Assembly (NCBI RefSeq): GCF_035917235.1
Contig: NZ_CP108423.1
Location: 7,469,501-7,533,500 of the forward strand
DNA: 64,000 nt
Source of the DNA: Streptomyces sp. NBC_01294
GTDB lineage: Bacteria; Actinomycetota; Actinomycetes; Streptomycetales; Streptomycetaceae
Reading direction: 5' to 3'
Shown: piece after piece, positions 29,267 to 37,614 of the stretch
How the letters are laid out: every line of letters begins with the position of its first letter
Position numbering within the stretch: position 1 is the stretch's first letter
The notes under the pieces: model-generated
Databases searched by the model: none
The model's input: the letters and a program-made list of their open reading frames with translations, nothing else
Told to the model about the DNA's origin: nothing
Position numbers and translations under genes: made by a program

Positions 29267-29608
29267 CGTCCCCCACGTCAGGCAGTGATTCCCACCTCGC
29301 GGCGTCGCGTCGACGTGTGATCGACGCCCTGCGGGCCGGTTGAGGCCCGCAGGGCGTCGGCGTGGGGAGGTTTGGGCCTCTGTCGGTGGCGGCTGCTGGG
29401 CGAGCCGTTCACCGCCCGCGAGCGTAGGCTGGAGATCACGTTCCGCGAGCACGGCGCCGAGGCTTGCGCTCGCGTCCGGACAGCTGCAGGAGCGGGCGCC
29501 GGCAGGCGTGATCAATTACCTGTGCATCCCCTGGTGAAGATGCTGCTCCGCCAGGTACAGGCTTTCAGAGGCCATGAAACCAACCAGAAAGCAGCATGGG
29601 AGGTCGTT
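29267..29608. other. Intergenic between NLP and VOC genes
   Basis: This 342-nt gap contains the NLP terminator hairpin (29322-29359). The stretch 29372-29608 is open in the frame of the next gene but not protein-like at its start, so I treat it as non-coding leader. Confidence 0.5.
29322..29359. terminator. Hairpin terminator after NLP gene
   Basis: CGACGCCCTGCGGGCC (29322-29337) pairs perfectly over 16 bp with 29344-29359 across the 6-nt loop GGTTGA. It lies 56 nt after the NLP stop. No U-run follows. Confidence 0.8.
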
Positions 29609-30091
29609 GTGGGCATCGCAGAGCAGGACCGCGCAACGAACGTCGATGAACAGCCGACCATGGACATGAATCTTGAGGTCGTCGTGATGCCGGTGGCTGA
29701 CGTCGATCGTGCCCTGCGCTTCTACCAGGGCTTGGGGTGGAGGCTCGATGCGGACTTCGAGGCGGGCCCGGAATTCCGGATCGTTCAGCTGACACCTCCG
29801 GGTTCGGGATGCTCGATCCACATCGGCCGCGGAATCACGCCGGCGGCAGCAGGCTCCGCCCAGGGCATGTACCTCGTCGTCCAGGACCTCGCCCAGACCC
29901 GCGCCCGACTGGTGAGCCAGGGTGTCGAGGTCAGCGAGATCTTCCACCGCGTCTACGACACCGGCGCCCAGGAACAGGTGGACGGCCCGCACCCCGATGC
30001 GGCCAGCTACAAGTCGTACGCGACGTTCAGCGACCCGGACGGCAACGGGTGGCTGCTTCAGGAGGTCCGAGAGCGACTGCCCGGGCGATGA
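29609..30091 (+). CDS. VOC-superfamily (glyoxalase-like) protein
   Basis: A 160-residue protein with one glyoxalase/bleomycin-resistance fold, a metal-dependent scaffold used by dioxygenases, lyases and binding proteins. GTG 29609 is chosen because GGGAGG lies 5 nt upstream; ATG 29660 (MDMNLEVVV) is the conserved family start and an alternative. The paired beta-alpha-beta modules are visible: VVVMPVADVDRALRFYQGLG at the start and SYATFSDPDGNGWLLQEV at the end. The extended C-terminal half with YDTG and a Pro/His-rich loop matches the common Streptomyces subtype. Substrate unknown. Confidence 0.75.
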   Translation: MGIAEQDRATNVDEQPTMDMNLEVVVMPVADVDRALRFYQGLGWRLDADFEAGPEFRIVQLTPPGSGCSIHIGRGITPAAAGSAQGMYLVVQDLAQTRARLVSQGVEVSEIFHRVYDTGAQEQVDGPHPDAASYKSYATFSDPDGNGWLLQEVRERLPGR

Positions 30092-30188
30092 CCGTGGTGC
30101 GGAGCGTTCACGGAAATGTGACTCTTGAAGCTCATCCTCGGAGTATGGGTCACCGACTTGAGATTGCTTGCTCAGCAGGAGGACCGCC

Positions 30189-30668
30189 ATGAACAGCGTG
30201 ACACGACCGCTTCTTCACGGTGCTGTTGCGGGACTCGTCGGTACGAGCGCGCTGAATATGGCAGGTTATGCCGACATCGCGGTTCGAGGCCGGCCCATCA
30301 GCGATACACCTGAGATCACGGTGCGTACCATTGCCGCGAAGCTTGGTATCCGCATCCCCGGGGACGATCAGATCCGGGAGAACCGGATCTCCGGCCTTGG
30401 CCCCTTGACCGGATACACCGTGGGGATGGGCATGGGGGCGGCGCTGGCATTGGCACAGGCTGCCGGCTGGCTTCCGGCGAACGCTTCCCGTTATGCCGTT
30501 GCGTCTCTCTTTGCGCTGACTGCCACGAATGCGCCGATTGTTCTCTTGGGAATCTCGGATCCACGGACCTGGGAAACCGCGGACTGGATCTCAGACATCG
30601 TCCCGCACGTCCTCTTCGCGGTCGTCACGGTCGGTGTCATCGACAAGCTGGAAGCGGCGGGCACCTAG
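30189..30668 (+). CDS. Small membrane protein, unknown function
   Basis: A 159-residue integral membrane protein. ATG 30189 has an excellent AGGAGG 6 nt upstream. Four hydrophobic segments are evident: LLHGAVAGLVGTSALNMAG, YTVGMGMGAALALAQAAG, YAVASLFALTATNAPIVLL and VPHVLFAVVTVGVI. A polar loop with the conserved-looking RGRPISDTPEITV lies between segments 1 and 2. I do not recognise a named family. It is probably transcribed separately from the VOC gene (97-nt gap). Confidence 0.65.
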   Translation: MNSVTRPLLHGAVAGLVGTSALNMAGYADIAVRGRPISDTPEITVRTIAAKLGIRIPGDDQIRENRISGLGPLTGYTVGMGMGAALALAQAAGWLPANASRYAVASLFALTATNAPIVLLGISDPRTWETADWISDIVPHVLFAVVTVGVIDKLEAAGT

Positions 30669-30737
30669 CCTTGAAGCCGGGACGACAGGCGGCGGCGTGC
30701 CCCTCCGGGCCCAGGCGGCCCGCACCGTCGGCTCCTC

Positions 30738-31304
30738 CTACGGCTGCGGACGGGCGGGGCACGAGTCGGCCGACTGCGACATCGTCCATCCGTCCCCGAG
30801 TACATGCACGCTCGTGTGTGCGGGGGAGCGCTGCGCCGCAGGCAGTGCGGCAAACGCCCCACTCGTGTGAGCGATCGTGCACGCCAACTGCAGCATGGCC
30901 GGACGGCTGAGGGGAGCGACGTCATCGGGAAGCCTGATGGAGACGCCGTTGCCGCTGCCGGCCGTCACCTCCGGTGTGTCCTTCAGCCGGGGCAGCTCCG
31001 TGGTGGCCGTCGCGGCCTCGCTCGTCGTCGGTCCGCCGAACAGGCGGCCCACGACGGTCCCGAGGTCCGCGGGATCGCCGATCTTCCGCGGGTAAGCCGT
31101 CAGATCACCGTCGTCCAGGAAAAAGAGGGAGACGGCGGCCGGCACCGAGGGCTTCGGACCGGGGGCGAGCATGCCGCTCGCCGGTTCGCCGGCCTGGATG
31201 ACGCCGGACGGCGGGACTCCGCACGCCGTCAGCGTCAGCGTCAGCGGCAGCGTGAGCGCGGCCGCGAGCCCGACCAGCCGCGCCGTCACGCGCGAGCCCT
31301 TCAC
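30738..31304 (-). CDS. GerMN-domain lipoprotein of two-component operon
   Basis: A 188-residue lipoprotein with lipobox LTAC after a hydrophobic leader (VKGSRVTARLVGLAAALTLP). The following region (SLFFLDDGDLTAYPRK, then LGTVVGRLFGGPTTSEA) looks like a GerMN domain, as found in LpqB. Its GTG start overlaps the histidine-kinase stop by 4 nt (GTGA), so the three genes are translationally coupled. In the known MtrA-MtrB-LpqB system the lipoprotein modulates the kinase. LpqB is about 600 residues, so this is a miniature analogue; CseA-type negative regulators are another parallel. Role inferred from context. Confidence 0.75.
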   Translation of the reverse strand: MKGSRVTARLVGLAAALTLPLTLTLTACGVPPSGVIQAGEPASGMLAPGPKPSVPAAVSLFFLDDGDLTAYPRKIGDPADLGTVVGRLFGGPTTSEAATATTELPRLKDTPEVTAGSGNGVSIRLPDDVAPLSRPAMLQLACTIAHTSGAFAALPAAQRSPAHTSVHVLGDGWTMSQSADSCPARPQP

Positions 31305-32923
31305 CGGGCACCCTCGGTGGAGTCGGGGTCGGCGCCTGCGATGTCGCGCTGCAGGGGGAGTTCGACGGTGAACGCCGCGCCGCCCCCGGGAAGGTTGGCG
31401 GCGCTGATGCGTCCTCCGTGCAGGTGCACGTTCTCCTGCGTGATGGCCAGGCCCAGTCCGCTGCTCTTGCTCCTGGTCCGTGTGGTGCTCGCCTTGTAGA
31501 AGCGCTCGAAGATGTGGGGCATGGCCTCCTCGGCGATGCCCGGCCCGTTGTCGGTCACCTCGATGACGGCCCACGTCTCTTCCGCTCGCTCCTCCCGCAC
31601 GCCCATGGTCAGCCGCACCGGCGGCGCCCCGTGCCGCAGCGCGTTGCCGACCAGATTGGCCATCACCACGTCGAGCCGGCGCGGGTCCACGCGCGTCCGG
31701 AGCACGCCCGGCCGGGGCAGGTGGGTCTCCACTTGGCCCTGCCATCCCCGAGCGGCGAGGGTGTGCGGGACGAACTCGGCCAGGTCGATCTCGTCCAGGC
31801 TGAGTTCGGCCGCGCCCGCGTCGAAGCGGGAGATCTCCATCAGGTCGTTCACCAGTCCGCTCAGCCGGCTGGTTCCCTCACTGATGAGCCGCAACGCCTC
31901 GCCGGCGTCCTCGTTCACCTGCAGCGCGTTCTCGTCCAGCACGTCGGTGACCGCCGACATCGCCGCCAGCGGCGTCCGCAGCTCGTGGGAGACGTCCGCG
32001 ACGAAGCGACGTGCCCGGGCCTCCAGGCGGCGCAACTCCGCGACCGAAAGCTCCAGGGCCGCCGCCGTGTGGTTGAAGGACAGCGACAGGTCGGCCAGCT
32101 CGTCGGAACCGTTGACGTCCAGCCGGACGTCGAGGTGCCCCTCGGCCATCCGGCGTGTCGCCCCGCGCAACGCCCGTACGGGACGGAGTACGCCGCTCGC
32201 GGCCAGCAGCGCCAGGACGACGGCGAGGCCCAGTGCCACCAGGGTGGCGTGCTTGATGGCACTGACCATCGCCTCGACGTAGGCCTGTTCGGTGTTCTGC
32301 GGCGCCACCAGGTACATCACCACCCCCGAGAGCCCGGGCTCCGCGCCGCCGCCCGTGCCTTCGCCGCTGCGGTAGGTGACCGGCATTCCGACGACGAGGT
32401 AGGGATGCCCGCCGGCGTCCACCCGCTGGAACACGGCGGCGCGCCGGGTGTCCACGGACCGGCGCAGTTCCGGGCTGAGCTTGTCGAAGCCGCCACTGGG
32501 CTCGGATGCGCGCAGGTCGCCGTACGTGGCCAGTACCCGCCGCCCCGGTGCCTGGTTGGCGTGGAGCACGTGGTTCACCGCCTTCTGCAGGTGGCTCTGG
32601 CCCGGCTCCGGGGGAAGGTTGACCACCGCGGCTTCGACGCTGGTCCGGAACTGCCGGATGACGGAGTCCTGGCTCTGCTGCAGCACCCCCGTGCGCGCCT
32701 CCCGAAAGGCGACGGCTCCGGTGCTCAGGGCACTGGCCATGGCGACCAGGACGAAGGCCACCACCAGGCGGGGGCGCAGGCCCCGCAGCGGAAGCGGGAC
32801 CTTCGCCAGGAGCGCCCGACGAAACCCCGCCGGCGCGGGGTGCTGCCCGGCTGCGACGGCCTCGTGCTCGCGTACGTGCTCGCGTACGGGTTTGCGTGGC
32901 CGTACGGATCTCCGGCTGCTCAC
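31301..32923 (-). CDS. Sensor histidine kinase
   Basis: A 540-residue membrane kinase. Order: cytoplasmic N-terminus, TM1 (about 50-70), extracellular sensor region of about 170 residues, TM2 (about 240-260), HAMP (about 262-315), HisKA with phospho-acceptor His in FVADVSHELRTPLAAM, HATPase with N-box NLVGNALRHG and G-boxes DNGPGI and SSGLGLAI. The GTG start overlaps the response-regulator stop (GTGA, 32920-32923) and the stop overlaps the lipoprotein start. Overall architecture resembles MtrB/CseC-class envelope sensors. The signal is unknown. Confidence 0.92.
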   Translation of the reverse strand: MSSRRSVRPRKPVREHVREHEAVAAGQHPAPAGFRRALLAKVPLPLRGLRPRLVVAFVLVAMASALSTGAVAFREARTGVLQQSQDSVIRQFRTSVEAAVVNLPPEPGQSHLQKAVNHVLHANQAPGRRVLATYGDLRASEPSGGFDKLSPELRRSVDTRRAAVFQRVDAGGHPYLVVGMPVTYRSGEGTGGGAEPGLSGVVMYLVAPQNTEQAYVEAMVSAIKHATLVALGLAVVLALLAASGVLRPVRALRGATRRMAEGHLDVRLDVNGSDELADLSLSFNHTAAALELSVAELRRLEARARRFVADVSHELRTPLAAMSAVTDVLDENALQVNEDAGEALRLISEGTSRLSGLVNDLMEISRFDAGAAELSLDEIDLAEFVPHTLAARGWQGQVETHLPRPGVLRTRVDPRRLDVVMANLVGNALRHGAPPVRLTMGVREERAEETWAVIEVTDNGPGIAEEAMPHIFERFYKASTTRTRSKSSGLGLAITQENVHLHGGRISAANLPGGGAAFTVELPLQRDIAGADPDSTEGAR

Positions 32924-33633
32924 GCGGACCCGAAGCGGTATCCGAAGCCGCGTACGGTCTGGATGTACCGGGGATCCCCGCCCAGCTCACCCAGCTTGGC
33001 GCGCAATCGCTTCACACATGCGTCCACGAGCCGTATGTCGCCGTAATAGCTGTGCTCCCATACCGCTTGCAGCAGTTGCTGGCGGCTGAAGACCTGTGCG
33101 GGCGAGGCCGACAGGGTCAGCAGCAGCCGAAGCTCGGAGGGGGCGAGCGCGACCGGTTCGCCGCGGTGTGTCACCACGAGCCCGGCCCGGTCGATGATCA
33201 GCTCGCCGTGCGATTCCGCCCTGGGCCGGACGGCGTCGGAGACGGACGCGTCCTGCCTGCGCAGTACGGCCCGTATGCGGGCGTCGAGCACCCGGGCCTG
33301 CACGGGCTTGACCACGTAGTCGTCCGCGCCGGCCTCCAGCCCCACGACCACGTCGATGTCGTCGCCCTTTGCGGTCACGATGATGATCGGCACCTGGTCG
33401 CGATCCCTGATCCGCCGGCATACGTCGAGGCCGGACATCCCCGGCAGCATGAGGTCGAGAACGACGACGTCCGGATGGAAGGGATGGAGCTGCTCCAGTC
33501 CCTCCTCACCCGTTTCGGCGGCGAAGACGTCATGGCCCTGGTGCCGCAGGCCCAGCTGGACAGCCTTACGGACATCTGGGTCGTCTTCGACGATAAGGAC
33601 TCGTGGCACCTCGACAGTGTGGGCAGACCGCAC
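32920..33633 (-). CDS. OmpR/PhoB-family response regulator
   Basis: A 237-residue regulator. The receiver domain has the acidic pair EDD, phospho-acceptor Asp in VVVLDLMLPG and Lys in VVKPVQ. The C-terminal winged helix spans about 140-235 (PSELRLLLTL, VDACVKRLRAKLGE, IQTVRGFGYRF). GTG 33633 has GGAGG 4 nt upstream; a later GTG at 33609 is possible. It is first in a three-gene operon with the kinase and GerMN lipoprotein. A direct repeat at 33751-33782, between it and the divergent metallopeptidase gene, is a candidate binding site. Confidence 0.93.
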   Translation of the reverse strand: MRSAHTVEVPRVLIVEDDPDVRKAVQLGLRHQGHDVFAAETGEEGLEQLHPFHPDVVVLDLMLPGMSGLDVCRRIRDRDQVPIIIVTAKGDDIDVVVGLEAGADDYVVKPVQARVLDARIRAVLRRQDASVSDAVRPRAESHGELIIDRAGLVVTHRGEPVALAPSELRLLLTLSASPAQVFSRQQLLQAVWEHSYYGDIRLVDACVKRLRAKLGELGGDPRYIQTVRGFGYRFGSA

Positions 33634-33750
33634 GGGGCCTCCGACCTGCGAAAGAGCCCTCTCGGGAGCCGTTACAGAAGGGTCACATCGGCGTGGCGTC
33701 GGGCGGGAAACCCGGTGAACCCGCCGGGCGGCCGCTCGTTATCGGTTCGT

Positions 33751-33782
33751 GATCATTCGAACTCATGACGATCATCCGAACT
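33751..33782. promoter_or_regulatory. Direct repeat, candidate response-regulator site
   Basis: GATCATTCGAACT (33751-33763) and GATCATCCGAACT (33770-33782) match at 12 of 13 positions with starts 19 bp apart, close to two helical turns. They lie in the 166-bp gap between the response regulator and the divergent DUF3152 gene. OmpR-family regulators usually bind direct repeats, though more often about 11 bp apart. Confidence 0.4.
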
Positions 33783-33799
33783 GACCAGCTTGTGGTGCC

Positions 33800-34669
33800 A
33801 TGCATGCGGAACGACAGCGGGAAGACGCATCGACCACCGGCGGCGCCGTGGCCTCCCACCGCGGCGGCCGTCAGCGGCCCTCGCACCGCCGGGGCCGCCC
33901 GCGCCGGGGACGGAGGTACCTGGTCGGCACGCTGGCGGCCGCGGGTCTGCTCGGCTCCGCTGCCTTCTTCCTGGACGGTGGGCGAAGCGACGCGTCCAGC
34001 GGCGCGCCGCAGCCGCGGAGCGCGCCACCCGTCACCCCGGCCCCCACCCCGACTCCCACGCCCACCCCGACCCCGACTCCCACTGAGATCGACGTCCCCT
34101 CGACGGGCGCCGGCACGTTCGTCGCCGCGCAGGCCGGCGGTGCGAAGGTCGGTCACGGTCCGCGTCCCATCCGGTACGTGGTGACGGTCGAGACCGGCCT
34201 CGGCATCTCACCGGCCCAAGCGGCGGACGAGATCGCCGACATACTCGCCGCCCCCCGGGGCTGGACCCACAACAAGGCCTACGCGTTCCAGTTGGTGGGC
34301 GCGGGCCAGCCCCACGACCTCACGGTGAAGATCGCGACACCGGGGACGACGGACGCCCTGTGCCTGGCGGGCATCCAGCAGGACACCAAGGGCGAATACA
34401 ACTGCGAGGTCCCCGGTGGGGTGGTGGTGAACCTCAAGCGCTGGGTCAAGGGCTCGCCCACCTTCGACGGTCCGATCCACGACTACCGGGCGCTGATCAT
34501 CAACCACGAGATGGGGCACTTCCTGGGCCACGCGCACACGACCTGCGCGGGCCCCGGCCGACCGGCTCCCGTGATGATGCAGCAGATCAAGGGCCTGCAC
34601 GGATGCATCGCCAACGCCTGGCCCTACAACAAGAACGGTCAATTCGTCACCGGCCCGCCCGTGCAGTGA
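33800..34669 (+). CDS. DUF3152-family secreted/anchored metallopeptidase-like protein
   Basis: A 289-residue protein. An Arg-rich N-terminus leads into one membrane segment (YLVGTLAAAGLLGSAAFFL, about residues 40-58), then a Pro-Thr repeat linker (about 80-95), then the DUF3152 domain. The domain contains INHEMGHFLGHAH, the HExxHxxxxxH pattern of metzincin-type zinc peptidases, and a C-terminal Cys pair. This fits a membrane-tethered extracellular zinc hydrolase. ATG 33800 has little upstream support, and GTG 33849 is an alternative. It is divergent from the two-component operon and may belong to its regulon. Confidence 0.8.
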   Translation: MHAERQREDASTTGGAVASHRGGRQRPSHRRGRPRRGRRYLVGTLAAAGLLGSAAFFLDGGRSDASSGAPQPRSAPPVTPAPTPTPTPTPTPTPTEIDVPSTGAGTFVAAQAGGAKVGHGPRPIRYVVTVETGLGISPAQAADEIADILAAPRGWTHNKAYAFQLVGAGQPHDLTVKIATPGTTDALCLAGIQQDTKGEYNCEVPGGVVVNLKRWVKGSPTFDGPIHDYRALIINHEMGHFLGHAHTTCAGPGRPAPVMMQQIKGLHGCIANAWPYNKNGQFVTGPPVQ

Positions 34670-34673
34670 ACGG

Positions 34674-34841
34674 GCGACGGCCAGCGTGGCCGTCTCCGCC
34701 ATCAGGGACTGGACTCCGGTTCTGGACGTCCCTCTCGCGTTCGGAGCCCCGGTCGCCGGAGCCCTCGTCGGACGCCTGGCCGGTCTCTACCCGTCACTGC
34801 GGGCCTCCCGCAGGGAACCCGTCGCCGCTCTGCGCTCCTGA
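34674..34841 (+). pseudogene. C-terminal relic of an ABC-transporter permease (MacB/FtsX type)
   Basis: The final 50-55 codons in this frame read as the last transmembrane helix and tail of a MacB/FtsX-like permease: APVAGALVGRLAGLYPSLRA followed by SRREPVAALRS and TGA at 34839-34841. The conserved GLYPSLRASRREPVAALR tail is unmistakable, but everything upstream is replaced by the DUF3152 gene. It is a truncated remnant, not a functional gene. Confidence 0.7.
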
Positions 34842-35034
34842 AGGTCTCCATCCGGGCGAAGCCGTGCTCGATCCGGTCGGGTGGAAAGTGATGATCTGAC
34901 AGTCAAAATCTGTAAAGAGACGACTCATCCGGGTGCGTGCCGAACTGCGCCGGCACCCGGAGCGGGATATCAAGGAGCGTGAAGGTGAGCGCGAGGCCCG
35001 ACGGTCGCCACCCCACGGCTGAGGAGTACGTCTC

Positions 35035-37614
35035 TTGGAGATCGAGATCAATGGCGCCCGGCGCACGGTGGAAGTGGACGACGACCCGGCCGCCGTGGAA
35101 GTGGTGCGCGACCGGCTGGGGCTGACCGGCACCAAGCTGGTCTGCTCGGGCGGGGTGTGCGGGGCCTGCACGATCCAGGTCGACGGTGAGCCCCGCGTGT
35201 CCTGCCTGACGCCGGCGGTCGCGCTGGCCGGCCGGCGGGTGACGACCGTGGAGGGCCTGTCCGGCCACCCGGTCATGCGGGCCTTCGCCGGTGAGGACGC
35301 CCTCCAGTGCGGCTACTGCACCCCGGGGTTCGTCGTCGGGGCGGCGGCGTTCCTCGAACGGTGGCGGGCCGCGCACGGCCGCACCCGGCCGGGGCGGGAG
35401 GCGATCGCGGACGCGCTGGCGGGCCACCTGTGCCGGTGCGGCGCGTACGAGGGGATCTTCCGCGCGGTGGCCGCGGCCTGCGCGGGCGAGTACGACACGG
35501 AGCCGGCCGACACGGAGCCCGCCGGCGGGGAGGCGCCGGCGGTCCCGCGCGCCGAGGCCCCGGAGAAGGCCGACGGATCGGCCCGGTACACCACGGACCT
35601 GCGCCCCGAGGGACTGCTGGAGGGGGTGATCATCCGCTCGCCGCACGCGCACGCGCACGTACGCTCCCTGGAGGCGGGAGACCACCCGCTGGTGCCGCTG
35701 CTGCCTCCCGACGGCGTGGTGCGGTACGTCGGGCAGCCGGTGGCCGCGGTCGCCGCGCCGGACCGGGCCTCCGCACGGGCCGCCGCGGCGCGGGTCACGG
35801 TGGACTACGAGGTGCTGCCGGCGGCCCTGGACGCACGCCGGTCCCGGACCGGCGAGGGCCCGCTGGTCTACGAGGACAAGGCGGCGCGCAAGCGGGCGCC
35901 GGGGTCCGGCGAGACCCCCCAGCTGCTGCCCACTCGCTGGCGCGGCAACCTGCGGGGGCCCTCCGCCATGAGCAAGCGCCCCGCCACGGCCGTGCGCCGC
36001 ATCCTGGAGGCCCGGGACCGGAACCCCGAGCGGGTGGTGGAGGGTGTGTTCACCACCGCCGCGCAGACCCACACCCCGCTCGAACCGCACGCCTGCCTGG
36101 CCCAATGGGTCGACGGCACCCTCCACCTGGAGGTGTCCACGCAGTCGGTGAAGCACACGGCCGAGCTCGCCGCCGAGCGCTTCGGCCTGCCCGCCGAACG
36201 GGTGGTGGCGCGGGCCGTCCACGTAGGCGGCGGCTTCGGCTGCAAGATGGGGCTGACCTCCGATGTCGTCGCCGCGGCGGAGCTGGCCCGGCTGCACGAC
36301 GCCCCCGTGCGGGTGGTGCTCGACCGGGACGAGGAGCTCACCGACGGCGGATACCGGCCCGGCACCCGGATCCGGCTGGCGATGGTCGCGGACGGGGCGG
36401 GCGACCTGAGTGCGCTGGCCATGGACGCGGACACCGACGGCGGGGTCTCGGTGGGCGGTTCCGTGGCATCACTGGCCCGCTTCATGTACGGCAAGGCCCC
36501 GCGCCGGCTCCGTGACTTCGACGCGGTCACCCACCGGCCGCCGGCCGCCCCGTTCCGCGGCCCGGGAGGACCCACGATGTGCTGGGCCCTGGAACAGGCC
36601 GTCGACGAGATGGCCCACCGGCTCGGCCAGGACCCGATCGCCCTGCGCCGCCGCTGGGACGGCAACCCCAAGCGGCACGCCTTGTACGACCGGGCCGCCG
36701 CGCTTCCGGTCTGGTCGGGCCCCCGCGGCGGCACCGGGCGGTTCCGCCGCGGTGTCGGCGTCGCCGCGGCCAACTGGCTGTACTTCCTCGATCCCGTCAC
36801 CGAGGTCGAGCTCACTGTCGAGGACGGGGTCGTCGTCGCCCGCTGCGCCGTGCAGGACATGGGCACGGGCTCGCGGACCGTGCTGCGCCGGGCCGTCGCC
36901 GAGGGGCTCGGCGTACCGGAGGGGAGGGTGCGCGCCGAGGTCGGCCGCAGCGATGCCGTACACGGTCCCACCTCCGGCGGCAGCCGCACCACGCCCTCCC
37001 TCGCGCCCGCCGCCGCGGACGCCGCCGCCCGACTGCGCGAGGCGCTCGGCGGCGGTGACGTCGCCGCCCGCCTGGACGAGGCGCACGGCCTGCGGGTGAC
37101 CGGCCGCCGCCCCCGCGACCGCCGGGGCTACGTGACCCCCTTCACCCTGGGCGGTATCGCCATCGGCCGCGGCTTCACCGGATCGGTGCAGGTCGCCGAG
37201 GTCGAGGTGGACACGCGGCTCGGCCGGATCCGCCCGCTGCGCGTGTGGAGCGGCATCGCCGCGGGCCGCATCCACGAGGACCGCCTGGCCCGCAGCCAGT
37301 GCGAGGGCGCCGTCGTCCAGGGCGTCGGCTACGCCCTGTACGAGGAGCGGCGCACCGACCCGGTCACCGGTCGCGTGCTTACCGAGAACCTGGAGGACTA
37401 CCGCATCCCCGGCATCGGCGACACCCCCGAGATCACCGTCCACTTCCATCAGGAGGGCTTCGAGCACGTGCCCGGCGGCGGTGTCGGCCTCGGCGAGATC
37501 GCGACCCTGCCCACCGCGGCGTGTCTGGCCAACGCGGTCCACGACGCGACCGGCTGGCGCCCGTACGACATGCCCATCCGCCCCGACCGGCTCCTGGAAG
37601 GACTGGGCAAGTGA
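35035..37614 (+). CDS. Molybdenum hydroxylase: fused 2Fe-2S and molybdopterin subunits (xanthine dehydrogenase family)
   Basis: An 859-residue oxidoreductase of the xanthine dehydrogenase/aldehyde oxidase family. Residues 1-80 are a ferredoxin-type 2Fe-2S domain (CSGGVCGACTI), 85-150 the second 2Fe-2S domain (CGYCTPGF, CRCGAYEG), and about 180-859 the molybdopterin domain, with GGGFGCKMG, PFRGPGGPT and a C-terminal GVGLGEI carrying the likely catalytic Glu. Bacterial enzymes usually have a separate small iron-sulphur subunit, so the N-terminal fusion is notable. TTG 35035 is chosen (GAGGAG 8 nt upstream; the ferredoxin fold starts there). Its stop overlaps the start of the FAD subunit (GTGA). 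Substrate unknown; no XdhC-type maturation gene is present. Confidence 0.9.
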   Translation: MEIEINGARRTVEVDDDPAAVEVVRDRLGLTGTKLVCSGGVCGACTIQVDGEPRVSCLTPAVALAGRRVTTVEGLSGHPVMRAFAGEDALQCGYCTPGFVVGAAAFLERWRAAHGRTRPGREAIADALAGHLCRCGAYEGIFRAVAAACAGEYDTEPADTEPAGGEAPAVPRAEAPEKADGSARYTTDLRPEGLLEGVIIRSPHAHAHVRSLEAGDHPLVPLLPPDGVVRYVGQPVAAVAAPDRASARAAAARVTVDYEVLPAALDARRSRTGEGPLVYEDKAARKRAPGSGETPQLLPTRWRGNLRGPSAMSKRPATAVRRILEARDRNPERVVEGVFTTAAQTHTPLEPHACLAQWVDGTLHLEVSTQSVKHTAELAAERFGLPAERVVARAVHVGGGFGCKMGLTSDVVAAAELARLHDAPVRVVLDRDEELTDGGYRPGTRIRLAMVADGAGDLSALAMDADTDGGVSVGGSVASLARFMYGKAPRRLRDFDAVTHRPPAAPFRGPGGPTMCWALEQAVDEMAHRLGQDPIALRRRWDGNPKRHALYDRAAALPVWSGPRGGTGRFRRGVGVAAANWLYFLDPVTEVELTVEDGVVVARCAVQDMGTGSRTVLRRAVAEGLGVPEGRVRAEVGRSDAVHGPTSGGSRTTPSLAPAAADAAARLREALGGGDVAARLDEAHGLRVTGRRPRDRRGYVTPFTLGGIAIGRGFTGSVQVAEVEVDTRLGRIRPLRVWSGIAAGRIHEDRLARSQCEGAVVQGVGYALYEERRTDPVTGRVLTENLEDYRIPGIGDTPEITVHFHQEGFEHVPGGGVGLGEIATLPTAACLANAVHDATGWRPYDMPIRPDRLLEGLGK

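Noticed and set aside
34045..34085. CCCACCCCGAC-type DNA repeat
   Set aside because: It encodes the Pro-Thr linker of the DUF3152 protein and has no independent meaning.
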